Positions 15,594-24,014 of a DNA stretch of 31,130 nt are shown here, in pieces (positions within the stretch are counted from its first letter, which is position 1; each line of letters starts with the position of its first letter). The DNA is taken from positions 1 to 31,130 of the IMG/VR virus record IMGVR_UViG_3300032086_002943; one strand, given 5' to 3'. Source of the stretch: a virus. A program made the translations under genes and the position numbers. Below the pieces are notes generated by a model. That model was given only the letters and a program-made list of their open reading frames with translations, was not told the DNA's origin and made no database searches.

Positions 15594-16786
15594 GTGTATT
15601 AGATGCAAATGGACTAACTATAGACAGTTTAGAAGAAATTATAACAGCTTTAGAAGTTGGTTATAAAGAAATTTATGGCAATGATATTAATGTTGCAAGC
15701 AATACGCCAGACGGCCAACAAATAAATATATCAGCTCAAAACATATTTGATTTATTAGAAGTATTAAAACAAATAAATTCAGGCTTTGATTTAGAGCAAG
15801 CAATAGGAATTGTATTAGATCAAAGAGTAAGCTTACTAGGTATTACAAGGCAAGGCGCAACATTTACACAACAACAAATAGAAGTTACAACAGATAGAGC
15901 CTTAACGCTAGAGGGTCTTGATGCGGCTGCAACTGATCCAGAAGGCACAGGCTATACAGTAGCAAGCGATTCAGGGGTTGAATTTATATTGCTTGATACT
16001 TTTAATGCTCCTAGTGCTGGAACTTATAACTTAACTTTTAGGGCGAAAGATTTAGGCTCAATCACAACAACACCAAATACAATAACAAATCCAGTAACTA
16101 TTGTTTTAGGTATTACAAATATTAACAATACAACAGGAGCTTTAGAAATTGGACTTGATGGCGAACTGGATTCAACTCTTAGACTAAGGGCAACAAGATC
16201 AAGTGCAAATAGATCCAAAGGCTTTATTGATGGATTAACTGGCCTTTTAGGTGATGTTGCTGGGGTCACTGATGTTAGAGTTTATGAAAACTTTACAAGC
16301 ATTACTGATAGCAACGGAATACCAGCACATTCAATTTGGGCGATTTGCGAGGGTGGCGCTAATACTGATATTGCTAATGTTCTATATACTACTAAAAATG
16401 CAGGAGCAGGAATGAAGGGGGCGGTAACAGTAGATATAACAACTATAAACGGAACTATATTTCAAGCAGCTTTTGACAGGCCTTTATCAAAAGAACTTTA
16501 TATTAGGTTTGATATACAAAGAACAATATCGGGACAGCCTTTTGATGAAGATGCAATAAAGCAATATATAACTGATAACCTAACTTTTACTATAGGTGGA
16601 GCCGCTGAAACTTCAAGTATTACACAAATTGCTTTACAAGGAATTAATGAAAGTTCAGGTGGGGGCGTGCCTTTAAATGTGGAAATATCGGATGATGGTT
16701 TGTCGTGGGTTGACTTTTTAGAGGTCGTAAGCCTAGAAGAAAAGTGGATTGTTGACAATGCAAGAATAACAATAAATATACTGTAG
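15590..16786 (+). CDS. Baseplate J-like protein
   Basis: 398 residues. The opening LDANGLTIDSLEEIITALEV, followed by YGNDINVASNTPDGQQINIS, is the J-like N-terminal pattern; then LEQAIGIVLDQRVSLLGITR and GATFTQQQIEVTTDRALTLEG, and a conserved RATRSSANRSKGFIDGLTG helix near residue 205. C-terminal LNVEISDDGLSWVDFLEV. J-like proteins form the arms that carry the fibres. Typical length; operon coupled with gp25 before and the next gene after. Confidence 0.85.
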   Translation: MSVLDANGLTIDSLEEIITALEVGYKEIYGNDINVASNTPDGQQINISAQNIFDLLEVLKQINSGFDLEQAIGIVLDQRVSLLGITRQGATFTQQQIEVTTDRALTLEGLDAAATDPEGTGYTVASDSGVEFILLDTFNAPSAGTYNLTFRAKDLGSITTTPNTITNPVTIVLGITNINNTTGALEIGLDGELDSTLRLRATRSSANRSKGFIDGLTGLLGDVAGVTDVRVYENFTSITDSNGIPAHSIWAICEGGANTDIANVLYTTKNAGAGMKGAVTVDITTINGTIFQAAFDRPLSKELYIRFDIQRTISGQPFDEDAIKQYITDNLTFTIGGAAETSSITQIALQGINESSGGGVPLNVEISDDGLSWVDFLEVVSLEEKWIVDNARITINIL

Positions 16787-17535
16787 TGGCAATAGATTTA
16801 GAAAATACAATAGAGTATTATAAAAACTTATTAATTATTCAATATAAGAATAAAGAGAAGGCGGCGGCCACTATTGATTTACTTGTTAGGACTGCGTTAA
16901 GTGATAATATAGTTAGTCAAGTATTAGATGGCTATGATTTAGAGGCAGCAATCGGCAAACAGCTTGATGTATTAGGTAAATATATAGGAGCAAACAGGCT
17001 TTACGCAGATATCACAGGGGAGAATTTCTTTAGTATGTCAACCTATAGTACAGTTAATACGGACACAAGTCTTGGCTTTACTGATTATAGCAATTTCAAT
17101 TCTGAAAGTGGCAGCTTCTTAAATTATACTAACGGATCAAGCGCAAAATCTTTGGAGGATGATGATTATAGAATAATTTTAAAATTAAAAATCGTACAAA
17201 ATAATTCAGATCATAGCAATAAATCTATTGATGAAGGGCTCTATAGTTTTTTTGCTCAAGATGTTATTATGAGTGATACTCAAAATATGAGAATATCTTA
17301 TTTTGTAAGCGGAGAAAATAGAAATATTGCAATTATTGCAGCAAGTAAAAATATTTTACCTAGACCAATGGGGGTAAAACTAGAGGGTATTATTGAGAAA
17401 AACAAGAAATTTTTTGGCTTTACTAACTACAAAAAAACAACACAGTCGGACTTAACAACTGGCTTTACTAATTATACTGACGGCTTCACAAAAGAAGGCG
17501 AGATGTTGAATTATGACAAAGTAACTATTTTATAA
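16786..17535 (+). CDS. DUF2612 baseplate/tail protein (GTG start)
   Basis: 249 residues. It starts at GTG 16786, sharing a base with the TAG stop of the J gene. The conserved portion is AAATIDLLVRTALSDNIVSQ then VLDGYDLEAAIGKQLDVLGK and YIGANR, matching DUF2612 ('d.l....fd...A.G.qLD.iG..vG..R'). The family usually follows the J-like protein and precedes the fibre gene. Two copies of a GFT-x-Y-x-x-F/x-x-E-x-G-x-x-LNY motif occur at residues ~99-116 and ~228-243. Exact role not known; expected at the baseplate rim. Confidence 0.78.
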   Translation: MAIDLENTIEYYKNLLIIQYKNKEKAAATIDLLVRTALSDNIVSQVLDGYDLEAAIGKQLDVLGKYIGANRLYADITGENFFSMSTYSTVNTDTSLGFTDYSNFNSESGSFLNYTNGSSAKSLEDDDYRIILKLKIVQNNSDHSNKSIDEGLYSFFAQDVIMSDTQNMRISYFVSGENRNIAIIAASKNILPRPMGVKLEGIIEKNKKFFGFTNYKKTTQSDLTTGFTNYTDGFTKEGEMLNYDKVTIL

Positions 17536-17540
17536 AAATT

Positions 17541-19412
17541 ATGGCAAAACTAACAAGAGTACATCAAAAAATATTTGCAAAAGACGGGGGACAAATTGGC
17601 GTTTTTGGTTCAGCGCAAGCAAACTCGCCAGCAAGCGGAACTTTAACAACTAATCCAGACGATGTTCAATCCTTAGCAGCTTATGAGTTGGGTTGGTCCG
17701 CTGCTTCAATAGGAGGCACAAAAAGACCAACAGAAGAAGAATTTAATGGCATTAATTTTGTAAACACAAGACAGATTGCTTATTTATTTCAAGAAGGTAT
17801 TGCAATTTGGAATACTGAAACAGAATATAACACAGAAAGTCTTGTTAAAGAGGACGGAACAACAAATATTTATAAATCAATAACAGATGCCAATATAGGC
17901 AACCCTTTAAGTGATACTAATAACTGGGAATTTTTAACTAGTTTAGCTTCTGAACAAAACAAAAAAATAATAAATAAATTAGCTAATTTTCCAGGTCCAG
18001 TAGCTGGAGTTATTACTTTGCAAGATAATACAGATTATAGAATTAGCGGCGTAATAAATATTGGAACAAACAGGATAGTTTTTGGCGATAATTGTTCATT
18101 AACAGGGGATAATCCGCAAAATGATATCCTGCAATACGAGGGAACAAATGCGATGTTTACTTCCCTTAATCAAAATGTAGTAATAATAAGACTAGGTATT
18201 AGTTGTGATTCTGGTACTTTGTTTGATGCGACTAACATTGATTATACTATTGACCCTGTAGCTGACCCATTTCAAGGAAGGTCAAAAAGATTTTATGTTT
18301 TTAATTGTAATTTAACAGGCGGAGCGGCTGGCAATGGTAGTTCTTTGGGTGCAGTTGAAGGCTTTGGAACTGTAAATTTTAATGCTAATTTTATTAATGC
18401 TTGGGATACAGGCTTTGAAGTATCAAATGGCTTATCTTTTGAGGGTTTAAATAATAAAGTAGTTTTGTGGAATGGTCAAGGTACAACAATGCTTACCTTA
18501 AGGAATAATAACTGGTCAGGACAAACAGGCGGAGCAGGCAGCTATATACCAACAGGAATAAATGCCTTAAATTTTAATGGAAATATATTGCATCCCAGAA
18601 CTACAGATTATGCTTTAAACATAGAAGAAGGAAGTACTGCTGCTTCTGGCAATATATCAGGAAATATATTTATATCAACAGGAATTACAACAGGCGGCAT
18701 TTTTAATCCTAATAGCTTAGGATATAATGATTTGCCAACATATAACATACAAGGTAATCAAGGCGTATCTGATAACGTGCCAAAAATTCAATTAACTATT
18801 GATAATTTTGTTGGCTCTACAACGTCTCTTACTGCAAATACGCCAACAAAACTGGATTTTAATAATACCATTAAAACTTCAGAAAATCTTTTATTCTCTA
18901 GTAGAATATTAGTAACAGATGCGACCAATTTTGAAGAGGGGCAAATTATAACAGGTGGCACAAGTACTTATACGGCAAAAATTCAATCAATAGATTTACC
19001 AAATAATTATATATATGTTGAGTATGTTATTGATGGAACAGGAGATAATCAATATTTTACAGTCGGCGAAACAATAACAAGCACAACGGCAAGCACAACT
19101 TATAACGGAGTTGACGGGACTTTAAAATATTATGGTGACAAAACTACTTCATCAAGACTTTTTTCAACTCTAACCTTAGTAAAATCACAAGCTGGAGCGG
19201 ATACTTTTAGACTTTTATTTAGAGTAAACGGAATTAATGATAATATTACATCATCTTTTATCGAGATAGATTCAGGCGTAGCATTACAAATCACTTTACA
19301 AGCCTTAAAAGATCTTGAGAAAGATGATATTATAGAAGTTTATGTTGAAAACACAACCTCAGGCGATGACGTAGTATGTGAATCTATTGTGTGGAATATT
19401 ACAGGCTCTTAA
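17541..19412 (+). CDS. Tail fibre protein 1 (beta-helix type)
   Basis: 623 residues. N-terminal ~135 residues form the attachment domain (LTRVHQKIFAKDGGQIGVFG; SLAAYELGWSAASIGGTKRP; EEEFNGINFVNTRQIAYLF) and contain a CBM-like W/Y spacer ending in DTNNWEFL. It continues with a probable right-handed beta-helix (GVITLQDNTDYRISGVINIG and many short Asn/Gly turns) from ~150 to ~420 and a C-terminal beta-rich region. It is the likely receptor-binding or polysaccharide-binding fibre. Paralogous to the next gene in the N-terminus only. Confidence 0.8.
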   Translation: MAKLTRVHQKIFAKDGGQIGVFGSAQANSPASGTLTTNPDDVQSLAAYELGWSAASIGGTKRPTEEEFNGINFVNTRQIAYLFQEGIAIWNTETEYNTESLVKEDGTTNIYKSITDANIGNPLSDTNNWEFLTSLASEQNKKIINKLANFPGPVAGVITLQDNTDYRISGVINIGTNRIVFGDNCSLTGDNPQNDILQYEGTNAMFTSLNQNVVIIRLGISCDSGTLFDATNIDYTIDPVADPFQGRSKRFYVFNCNLTGGAAGNGSSLGAVEGFGTVNFNANFINAWDTGFEVSNGLSFEGLNNKVVLWNGQGTTMLTLRNNNWSGQTGGAGSYIPTGINALNFNGNILHPRTTDYALNIEEGSTAASGNISGNIFISTGITTGGIFNPNSLGYNDLPTYNIQGNQGVSDNVPKIQLTIDNFVGSTTSLTANTPTKLDFNNTIKTSENLLFSSRILVTDATNFEEGQIITGGTSTYTAKIQSIDLPNNYIYVEYVIDGTGDNQYFTVGETITSTTASTTYNGVDGTLKYYGDKTTSSRLFSTLTLVKSQAGADTFRLLFRVNGINDNITSSFIEIDSGVALQITLQALKDLEKDDIIEVYVENTTSGDDVVCESIVWNITGS

Positions 19413-19439
19413 TAATTAATAAAATAAATAATTAAAATT

Positions 19440-20600
19440 ATGGCAAATCCAAACTTAACAAGAGTACATCAAAAAATATTTGCAGAAAATGCAATTACTG
19501 ATGAAATAGGAGTATTCGGAAGCTTACAAGCTGGTACAAAACTAACAAGCTCTAATATAGCAACATTGCAATCTTTAGCGGCTTATGGGCTAGGCTTTAG
19601 TGATGCGACTACATCTGGTGAACAATTACCAAGCCTTGAGGAAGTTAATGGCCTACATAAAACAGAAACAGAACAATTGCAATATTTATTAAATAAAGGT
19701 ATACCAGAATATTCAGCAGACGCGGAATATTATATAGACGATATTCAAAGAGAAGTCGGCGGCACTAAATTATATAAATCAATAACAGATCATAATATCG
19801 GTAATGCTTTAACTGATGCTCTTAACTGGCAAGAATTGGGTGATTTAGCTGATTTAATTAACTTAAATCAAGCGACAACAACAACTTCAGGCTTTTCATT
19901 GCTACCAAAGCAAATAACAATTGAAAACGATTCAGTTGACACAGATCACGATATTTTATTCAATGCAGGTAACTTCCAATTTGATGACGGAAGCGGTCAA
20001 GCGGTATTATCTAGTAATCTTAGAAAACGAATAGATGAGGCTTGGGTCGCTGGTAGTGATCAGGGCGGTTTATTTAGTGGCACGGTAGCGGCTAACTCAA
20101 CTTATCACATGTTTGTTATTAGCAATGATGATGGTTCGCTTGTAGACGCAGGATTTTCTAGTGATGTTAATGCAGCTGATATACCGACTGGCTACACAAA
20201 AAAAAGAAGAATTGCAAGCTTAAGAACTGATGCAAGTGACAATATTAGAGCTGGTCAATATATATTTAATAACGACAGTTCATATAGATTTATTTATGAT
20301 ACTGAGATTATTGAAGGTACATCGATATCATCAACAAATCAGAATTTACCATTAACTATCCCAGATAATATATTTCTAGTTCCTTTATTAACAGTGAGAT
20401 TAAATGTGGGGCCTAGTGTCAGTAGACAATTAATTATAAATGATAAAATTGTTAATATTGCTGAAAATGACTCAAGAGTATCAAACTATCCAAATCACAT
20501 ATTTACATCAACTAGTATTGTTACTTATAGAGTTGATAATACTTTGGGAGTCCAAAGTTTGTCAATAGAAACAAATGGATGGATTGATCATAACTTATAA
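19440..20600 (+). CDS. Tail fibre protein 2, paralogous N-terminus
   Basis: 386 residues. The first ~140 residues align with fibre 1 in the same order (LTRVHQKIFAENAITDEIGV; SLQAGTKLTS; LAAYGLGFSDATT; EEVNGLHKTE; LYKSITDHNIGNALTDALNW), while the rest is unrelated: TTTTSGFSLLPKQITIENDS, then a beta-rich region resembling a phage tail-fibre head with LVDAGFSSDVNAADIPTGYT and KKRRIASLRTDAS, a motif common in small fibre tip domains. A 29-base stretch is identical to fibre 1 (17551-17579 vs 19456-19484), suggesting recent exchange or duplication. Confidence 0.78.
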   Translation: MANPNLTRVHQKIFAENAITDEIGVFGSLQAGTKLTSSNIATLQSLAAYGLGFSDATTSGEQLPSLEEVNGLHKTETEQLQYLLNKGIPEYSADAEYYIDDIQREVGGTKLYKSITDHNIGNALTDALNWQELGDLADLINLNQATTTTSGFSLLPKQITIENDSVDTDHDILFNAGNFQFDDGSGQAVLSSNLRKRIDEAWVAGSDQGGLFSGTVAANSTYHMFVISNDDGSLVDAGFSSDVNAADIPTGYTKKRRIASLRTDASDNIRAGQYIFNNDSSYRFIYDTEIIEGTSISSTNQNLPLTIPDNIFLVPLLTVRLNVGPSVSRQLIINDKIVNIAENDSRVSNYPNHIFTSTSIVTYRVDNTLGVQSLSIETNGWIDHNL

Positions 20601-20611
20601 TTTAAAATAAT

Positions 20612-21181
20612 ATGACACAACAATATAGATATAACACAGAAACAGGACAACTTGTAGAAGATGAGGGCAATCTTGGAATTTCTTTTTATCAAGCCCCATG
20701 GATAGAAGCGACACAAGCGCAAGCAGAAGCCTATGAATTACAAGAAGCCAAAGACTCTAAAGTTGCACAAATGAAAATTAACCGTGATGCTAATATAAGT
20801 AAAGATTATACTTCATCTCAAGGCAATGAATTAATTTATAATCCTAACACAGGAGCATATGATATAGGAGAATTATTTTATTTTCATTTTAGCGTAAAAT
20901 TAACCAGCTTAACTGCCACTAATCCAGAGGTAATATTAAGAGAAGCGCAAGAAAGCGATCTAATGTATTCTTGTGATATAATTGACAGTAGCGCTGAGGG
21001 CGCAATAAGAAAGGGCTATATTAACTTAACTGCCGCCTTATCTGACGAGATAAGTATTCATGTTAAAAATAGAACACAGGATAGTATTATATGGGGAAAT
21101 AATCTTGAAGCTGAGATTAATTCTTGCAATACTATTGCAGAGGTAGATGCTATTGATATTAATTTTGATAATGTTAATTAA
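20612..21181 (+). CDS. Tail fibre-associated protein (DUF4376-like)
   Basis: 189 residues. A short N-terminal domain (QYRYNTETGQLVEDEGNLGI with APWIEATQAQAEAY), a helix with EAKDSKVAQMKINRDANISK and then a beta-rich domain; the end has DSIIWGNNLEAEINSCNTIA, EVDAIDI, which fits the C-terminal ending seen in DUF4376-like and other small fibre-end proteins. It follows two fibre genes and is probably a fibre tip or fibre-assembly protein. Identification is from pattern and place, not a confirmed family. Confidence 0.6.
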   Translation: MTQQYRYNTETGQLVEDEGNLGISFYQAPWIEATQAQAEAYELQEAKDSKVAQMKINRDANISKDYTSSQGNELIYNPNTGAYDIGELFYFHFSVKLTSLTATNPEVILREAQESDLMYSCDIIDSSAEGAIRKGYINLTAALSDEISIHVKNRTQDSIIWGNNLEAEINSCNTIAEVDAIDINFDNVN

Positions 21182-21801
21182 TGAAAAAAGATTTAGTATT
21201 TTTAAAAAACAAAAAAAATATAATTAAAGCTTTTAAAGAAATTGACAGAGATAAACTTCATTTAATTTATTTTGATTACAAATTAAATTGGCATAATTTC
21301 TATCATAACCCACTATTAATAACAACTAAAGCCCTTGCATTTTTAACAGGCAAAAAAGATATTGATCACGCGTGCCACATTAATAGATATAATTATGACA
21401 GATCTCTAAAATGTTATTTACCCATAGTTTTTGAAGCGCAAACAAAGGGCGGCATGATTGAAAATGATTTACTTTCAAGGCTACAAAACTTTCAAGGCAA
21501 ATGCTATATTGAAACTCTAGGAAAGGTAAATAAAACAAAACTTGAAACATTTACACAAAAATATAAAAATGTAAATTATTCAGAAGTTGCGGCGGCTTTT
21601 TCTGGTATAGATTTAAAATATTTTAACAATAAAAAATCTAAGGCTGGCGGTTTCTGCTCTTGGTTAGTTACTTTATGTTTACAAGATCAAGGCTACAATA
21701 TTAAGGCAGAAGATGGCAATCCTTTTGAAGTAACTCCTACTGATTTATGGTACGAAAACAAATCAGACAAAAAACTTTTATATAAATATGAAGATAAATA
21801 A
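21181..21801 (+). CDS. Permuted papain-fold (NlpC/P60-like) cysteine hydrolase
   Basis: 206 residues. The order of catalytic residues is circularly permuted, as in YiiX/YebB-type enzymes: His66 in DHACHINRYNYD, Glu85 in VFEAQTKGG, and Cys159 in GGFCSWLVTLCLQDQG, followed by VTPTDLWYE at the end. That family includes amidases and peptidases acting on cell-wall peptides or lipids. There is no signal peptide or membrane segment, so it acts in the cytoplasm, in the virion, or after lysis. The gene sits between fibre and lysis blocks; the next gene starts inside its last 14 bases. Substrate unknown. Confidence 0.68.
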   Translation: MKKDLVFLKNKKNIIKAFKEIDRDKLHLIYFDYKLNWHNFYHNPLLITTKALAFLTGKKDIDHACHINRYNYDRSLKCYLPIVFEAQTKGGMIENDLLSRLQNFQGKCYIETLGKVNKTKLETFTQKYKNVNYSEVAAAFSGIDLKYFNNKKSKAGGFCSWLVTLCLQDQGYNIKAEDGNPFEVTPTDLWYENKSDKKLLYKYEDK

Positions 21802-22399
21802 ATTAAAATATTCTTTTATTATATTATTGTGTCAATTATCAATAATATATACTGCATACTATTTATTTACAAAGCCTACAGATCACTATAAATATTACAG
21901 AAATATTTCTTTAATAAAGGAAGATATGAAGAAGGCTGTTAAAAGTTGCGGTGAGGGTTATTTTATGTCTTGGCTTGTTATGAAGTCAACAAATTTAAAA
22001 AATAAATTTATGTTTGAAGAGGTTCTAGGGTGCAATAAAGATATGTCTAATAATTGTGTTTTTAGTGTTAAACAATTTAATTTAAATACTTTTTACAATA
22101 AGTCAGATCATGTCATTGATAGAAAAACATATAATTTTTTGCTATCTATTCCAAATGCAGAGGTTGCATATTTTGATAATATAGAAAGCTTAAACAAATA
22201 TGATACGATAAAATATATTAATGATAACACTAATCTTCAAATAAAACAACTTGCATTTTCTGTAATAAAAAACAAAAAAGATGATTTAATATATGTTTTT
22301 TCATTATCTAACACTAATAATCAAGAAATTTGCGCCAGAAAGAAGGTTGTATTACTGCTAAAAGAATTATCGCAAAAAGCTAAAAATAAATTTTACTAA
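21788..22399 (+). CDS. Membrane-anchored protein of unknown function
   Basis: 203 residues. Residues ~8-27 (YSFIILLCQLSIIYTAYYLF) form a transmembrane or uncleaved signal anchor, followed by a ~175-residue domain with four to five cysteines (KSCGEGYFM, LGCNKDMSNNCVF, EICARKK) that would be periplasmic. The pattern VAYFDNIESLNKYDTIKYIN suggests a mixed alpha/beta fold. No family recognised. It starts inside the preceding hydrolase gene and ends with TAATG overlap to the next gene, so these are translated together. Confidence 0.72.
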   Translation: MKINKLKYSFIILLCQLSIIYTAYYLFTKPTDHYKYYRNISLIKEDMKKAVKSCGEGYFMSWLVMKSTNLKNKFMFEEVLGCNKDMSNNCVFSVKQFNLNTFYNKSDHVIDRKTYNFLLSIPNAEVAYFDNIESLNKYDTIKYINDNTNLQIKQLAFSVIKNKKDDLIYVFSLSNTNNQEICARKKVVLLLKELSQKAKNKFY

Positions 22400-22776
22400 T
22401 GGAATTATTTTACGAAAGAAATTTTTATGGAGTTCTAGGGCTTTTAATAGCTGCGTGTATTGCTATGTATAGATTCTTTACAAAAACACAAGTGCAACAA
22501 TTAGAAAATTCAAACCTTAAATTAAAAATAGAATTAACAGAGAATTTTAATAAAAAAATATTAGATAGTGAAAATAGATTAAAAAGAATTATAAAAGAAG
22601 AATTAAAAGAAGTTAGAGAGGATGTTAAAAATGACTTTAAAAAAGACAAAAATCATTTAATTAAAAATATAAAACATACTAACGACTTAATGCAAAAAAG
22701 CCTAGAAATAGAGCATGATAAAATTATGCACACAGGAGAAAAAATTTTAAATAATATAAAAAAAGCAAATGATTAA
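22399..22776 (+). CDS. Inner-membrane coiled-coil protein (possible Rz-like)
   Basis: 125 residues. Residues ~10-27 (YGVLGLLIAACIAMYRFF) are a membrane segment; residues ~35-125 are a long charged coiled coil (e.g. QLENSNLKLKIELTENF, IKEELKEVREDVKNDFKKD). A single N-terminal membrane anchor plus a long helix is the architecture of an inner-membrane spanin (Rz), but a structural role is also possible. It precedes the outer-membrane barrel by an 8-base overlap. Confidence 0.68.
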   Translation: MELFYERNFYGVLGLLIAACIAMYRFFTKTQVQQLENSNLKLKIELTENFNKKILDSENRLKRIIKEELKEVREDVKNDFKKDKNHLIKNIKHTNDLMQKSLEIEHDKIMHTGEKILNNIKKAND

Positions 22777-23302
22777 ATATGTAATAATTATATTTTTTGC
22801 ATTAAGCGCAACAGCAAATGCAAAAATTAGTATTGGTTCTTCTATATTATATTCAAAACAAAATCATCCTACGCTTAAATTTACAAAATATATAGATCAA
22901 TTTAAACCAAGTAGCCTTACTGTTGGTTATATGAAAAAAATAAATAAATTTGCTATTGGTATTTATACTAATAGACTGATTAATATTAAGTTAAAAAGAG
23001 GGGTTACAAATGGAACTAATAACTTTAATTATTATTCATCTACTAGATATAATCTATTACAGGTTGGTTATGTTAGAAAAAATATTATGCCTAATATCTT
23101 TGTTTCAGATGTAATTCTGGATCAAGAACTGTATTTTAATAATTTCAAAATTGAACACAGTAAAGACAGAGTGTATCTTTTTGGATTAGGTGCTAATATA
23201 TTTCTTGATAAACAATTTAACTTAAATCTAAATTATATTATGCCTCGAGAATCAATAGGGCTTGAGGGTGGTTTATCTTTTGGTATTAATTATTTATTCT
23301 AA
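22769..23302 (+). CDS. Outer-membrane beta-barrel protein
   Basis: 177 residues. A signal peptide (IKYVIIIFFALSATANA, cleavage after ANA) is followed by alternating amphipathic strands (SSLTVGYMKKI, KFAIGIYTNRL, NLLQVGYVRKN, DRVYLFGLGANIFL, FNLNLNYIMPR) and a final strand ending in LSFGINYLF, with a terminal phenylalanine as required for BAM insertion. Predicted size suits an 8-stranded barrel. Phage-encoded barrels (lambda Lom is an example) alter the infected cell's surface, for example in superinfection exclusion or host adhesion; which applies here is unknown. Confidence 0.78.
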   Translation: MIKYVIIIFFALSATANAKISIGSSILYSKQNHPTLKFTKYIDQFKPSSLTVGYMKKINKFAIGIYTNRLINIKLKRGVTNGTNNFNYYSSTRYNLLQVGYVRKNIMPNIFVSDVILDQELYFNNFKIEHSKDRVYLFGLGANIFLDKQFNLNLNYIMPRESIGLEGGLSFGINYLF

Positions 23303-23305
23303 GTT

Positions 23306-23551
23306 ATGAAAAAATATGGTTTTTTATATTCTAATTGGGGCAATAAATCTTCAAAAAGATTAGCTGGTTTATTAATGGTATTTGTTGGGGTTATTGCTAA
23401 AATAATGCTTGTTATTTATGGCGGTTTTATTAGAATGGCTGATAACTTCACGATTTTTGATAAATTAGACAGCAGTATTGATAGTTTATTTGTTGCTGGA
23501 TCTGTTTTGTTAGGAATGGGAGTAGCCGAACTTTTAAAAACCAAACGATAA
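23306..23551 (+). CDS. Candidate holin, two membrane segments
   Basis: 81 residues. Two hydrophobic segments (RLAGLLMVFVGVIAKIMLVI and SLFVAGSVLLGMGVAELLKT), with a positively charged N-terminus and a short charged C-terminus (TKR). This size and topology fit a class II holin. Position upstream of the lipoproteins and endolysin supports it. The assignment is not based on a specific family signature. Confidence 0.6.
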   Translation: MKKYGFLYSNWGNKSSKRLAGLLMVFVGVIAKIMLVIYGGFIRMADNFTIFDKLDSSIDSLFVAGSVLLGMGVAELLKTKR

Positions 23552-23554
23552 AAT

Positions 23555-23653
23555 ATGAAAAAAATAAAAAATAAAAACTGGGTTATCTTATTTTTATTAA
23601 CACTTGTAATTGCTGGTTGTTGCAAATATTACTCCTCAGCTCCATCTCTTTAA
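23555..23653 (+). CDS. Very small lipoprotein (32 residues)
   Basis: A short gene 3 bases after the holin candidate. Sequence: basic start KKIKNKNWVI, a hydrophobic stretch, then the lipobox VIAGC with Cys22, leaving a mature tail of 11 residues (CCKYYSSAPSL). A free-standing short lipoprotein next to lysis genes suggests an outer-membrane spanin partner or an entericidin-like peptide. Confidence 0.6.
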   Translation: MKKIKNKNWVILFLLTLVIAGCCKYYSSAPSL

Positions 23654-23665
23654 AATAAAAAAAAT

Positions 23666-23890
23666 ATGAAAGAAATTTTAGTATTTTTAACGACAGCTTT
23701 AACGGCGTTTATAGCTTTTTTCTTTACAGGAAAGAAAAAGGGCAAAGAGGAGGTTATAAAAGAAATAGAAAAAGAAAATACCAAAAAAGCAAAAAAAACA
23801 AAAAAGAAAAAAAATGAAATTAAAAAAATGGATTCTTCTAGCCTTGATCTTGAGTACGCTAAATTGCTCGGCAAAAAATCAAATAGATAG
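23666..23890 (+). CDS. Small inner-membrane protein, candidate i-spanin
   Basis: 74 residues: one membrane segment (EILVFLTTALTAFIAFFFTG), a very basic stretch rich in Lys/Glu (KKKGKEEVIKEIEKEN then KKAKKTKKKKN), and a short tail (SSSLDLEYAKLLGKK). The C-terminus overlaps the next lipoprotein gene by 77 bases in another frame, the classic embedded or overlapping spanin arrangement. Short for Rz, so a holin accessory or i-spanin are both possible. Confidence 0.6.
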   Translation: MKEILVFLTTALTAFIAFFFTGKKKGKEEVIKEIEKENTKKAKKTKKKKNEIKKMDSSSLDLEYAKLLGKKSNR

Positions 23891-24014
23891 TTTTTGTTTA
23901 TGGGCTGATGATGAGCTAGTATCCTTAAAAGAATTTAAAAATCTTTCTACTAAAAGCAAGCAGAAGATTTTATTGTATCAATCTAATTATAATGAATATT
24001 GCGATGAGTTATAA
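23814..24014 (+). CDS. Rz1-like outer-membrane lipoprotein (o-spanin candidate)
   Basis: 66 residues. LILSTLNCSA gives a lipoprotein-like signal, with L-N-C as an imperfect lipobox. The mature part FCLWADDELVSLKEFKNLST then KSKQKILLYQSNYNEYC resembles the small Rz1-like protein found in many phages just before the endolysin ('FC......S..D.LT..T..qIl.hN..y...C'), with the two cysteines at the same ends. The gene overlaps the preceding membrane protein by 77 bases and the endolysin by 23 bases. Confidence 0.72.
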   Translation: MKLKKWILLALILSTLNCSAKNQIDSFCLWADDELVSLKEFKNLSTKSKQKILLYQSNYNEYCDEL

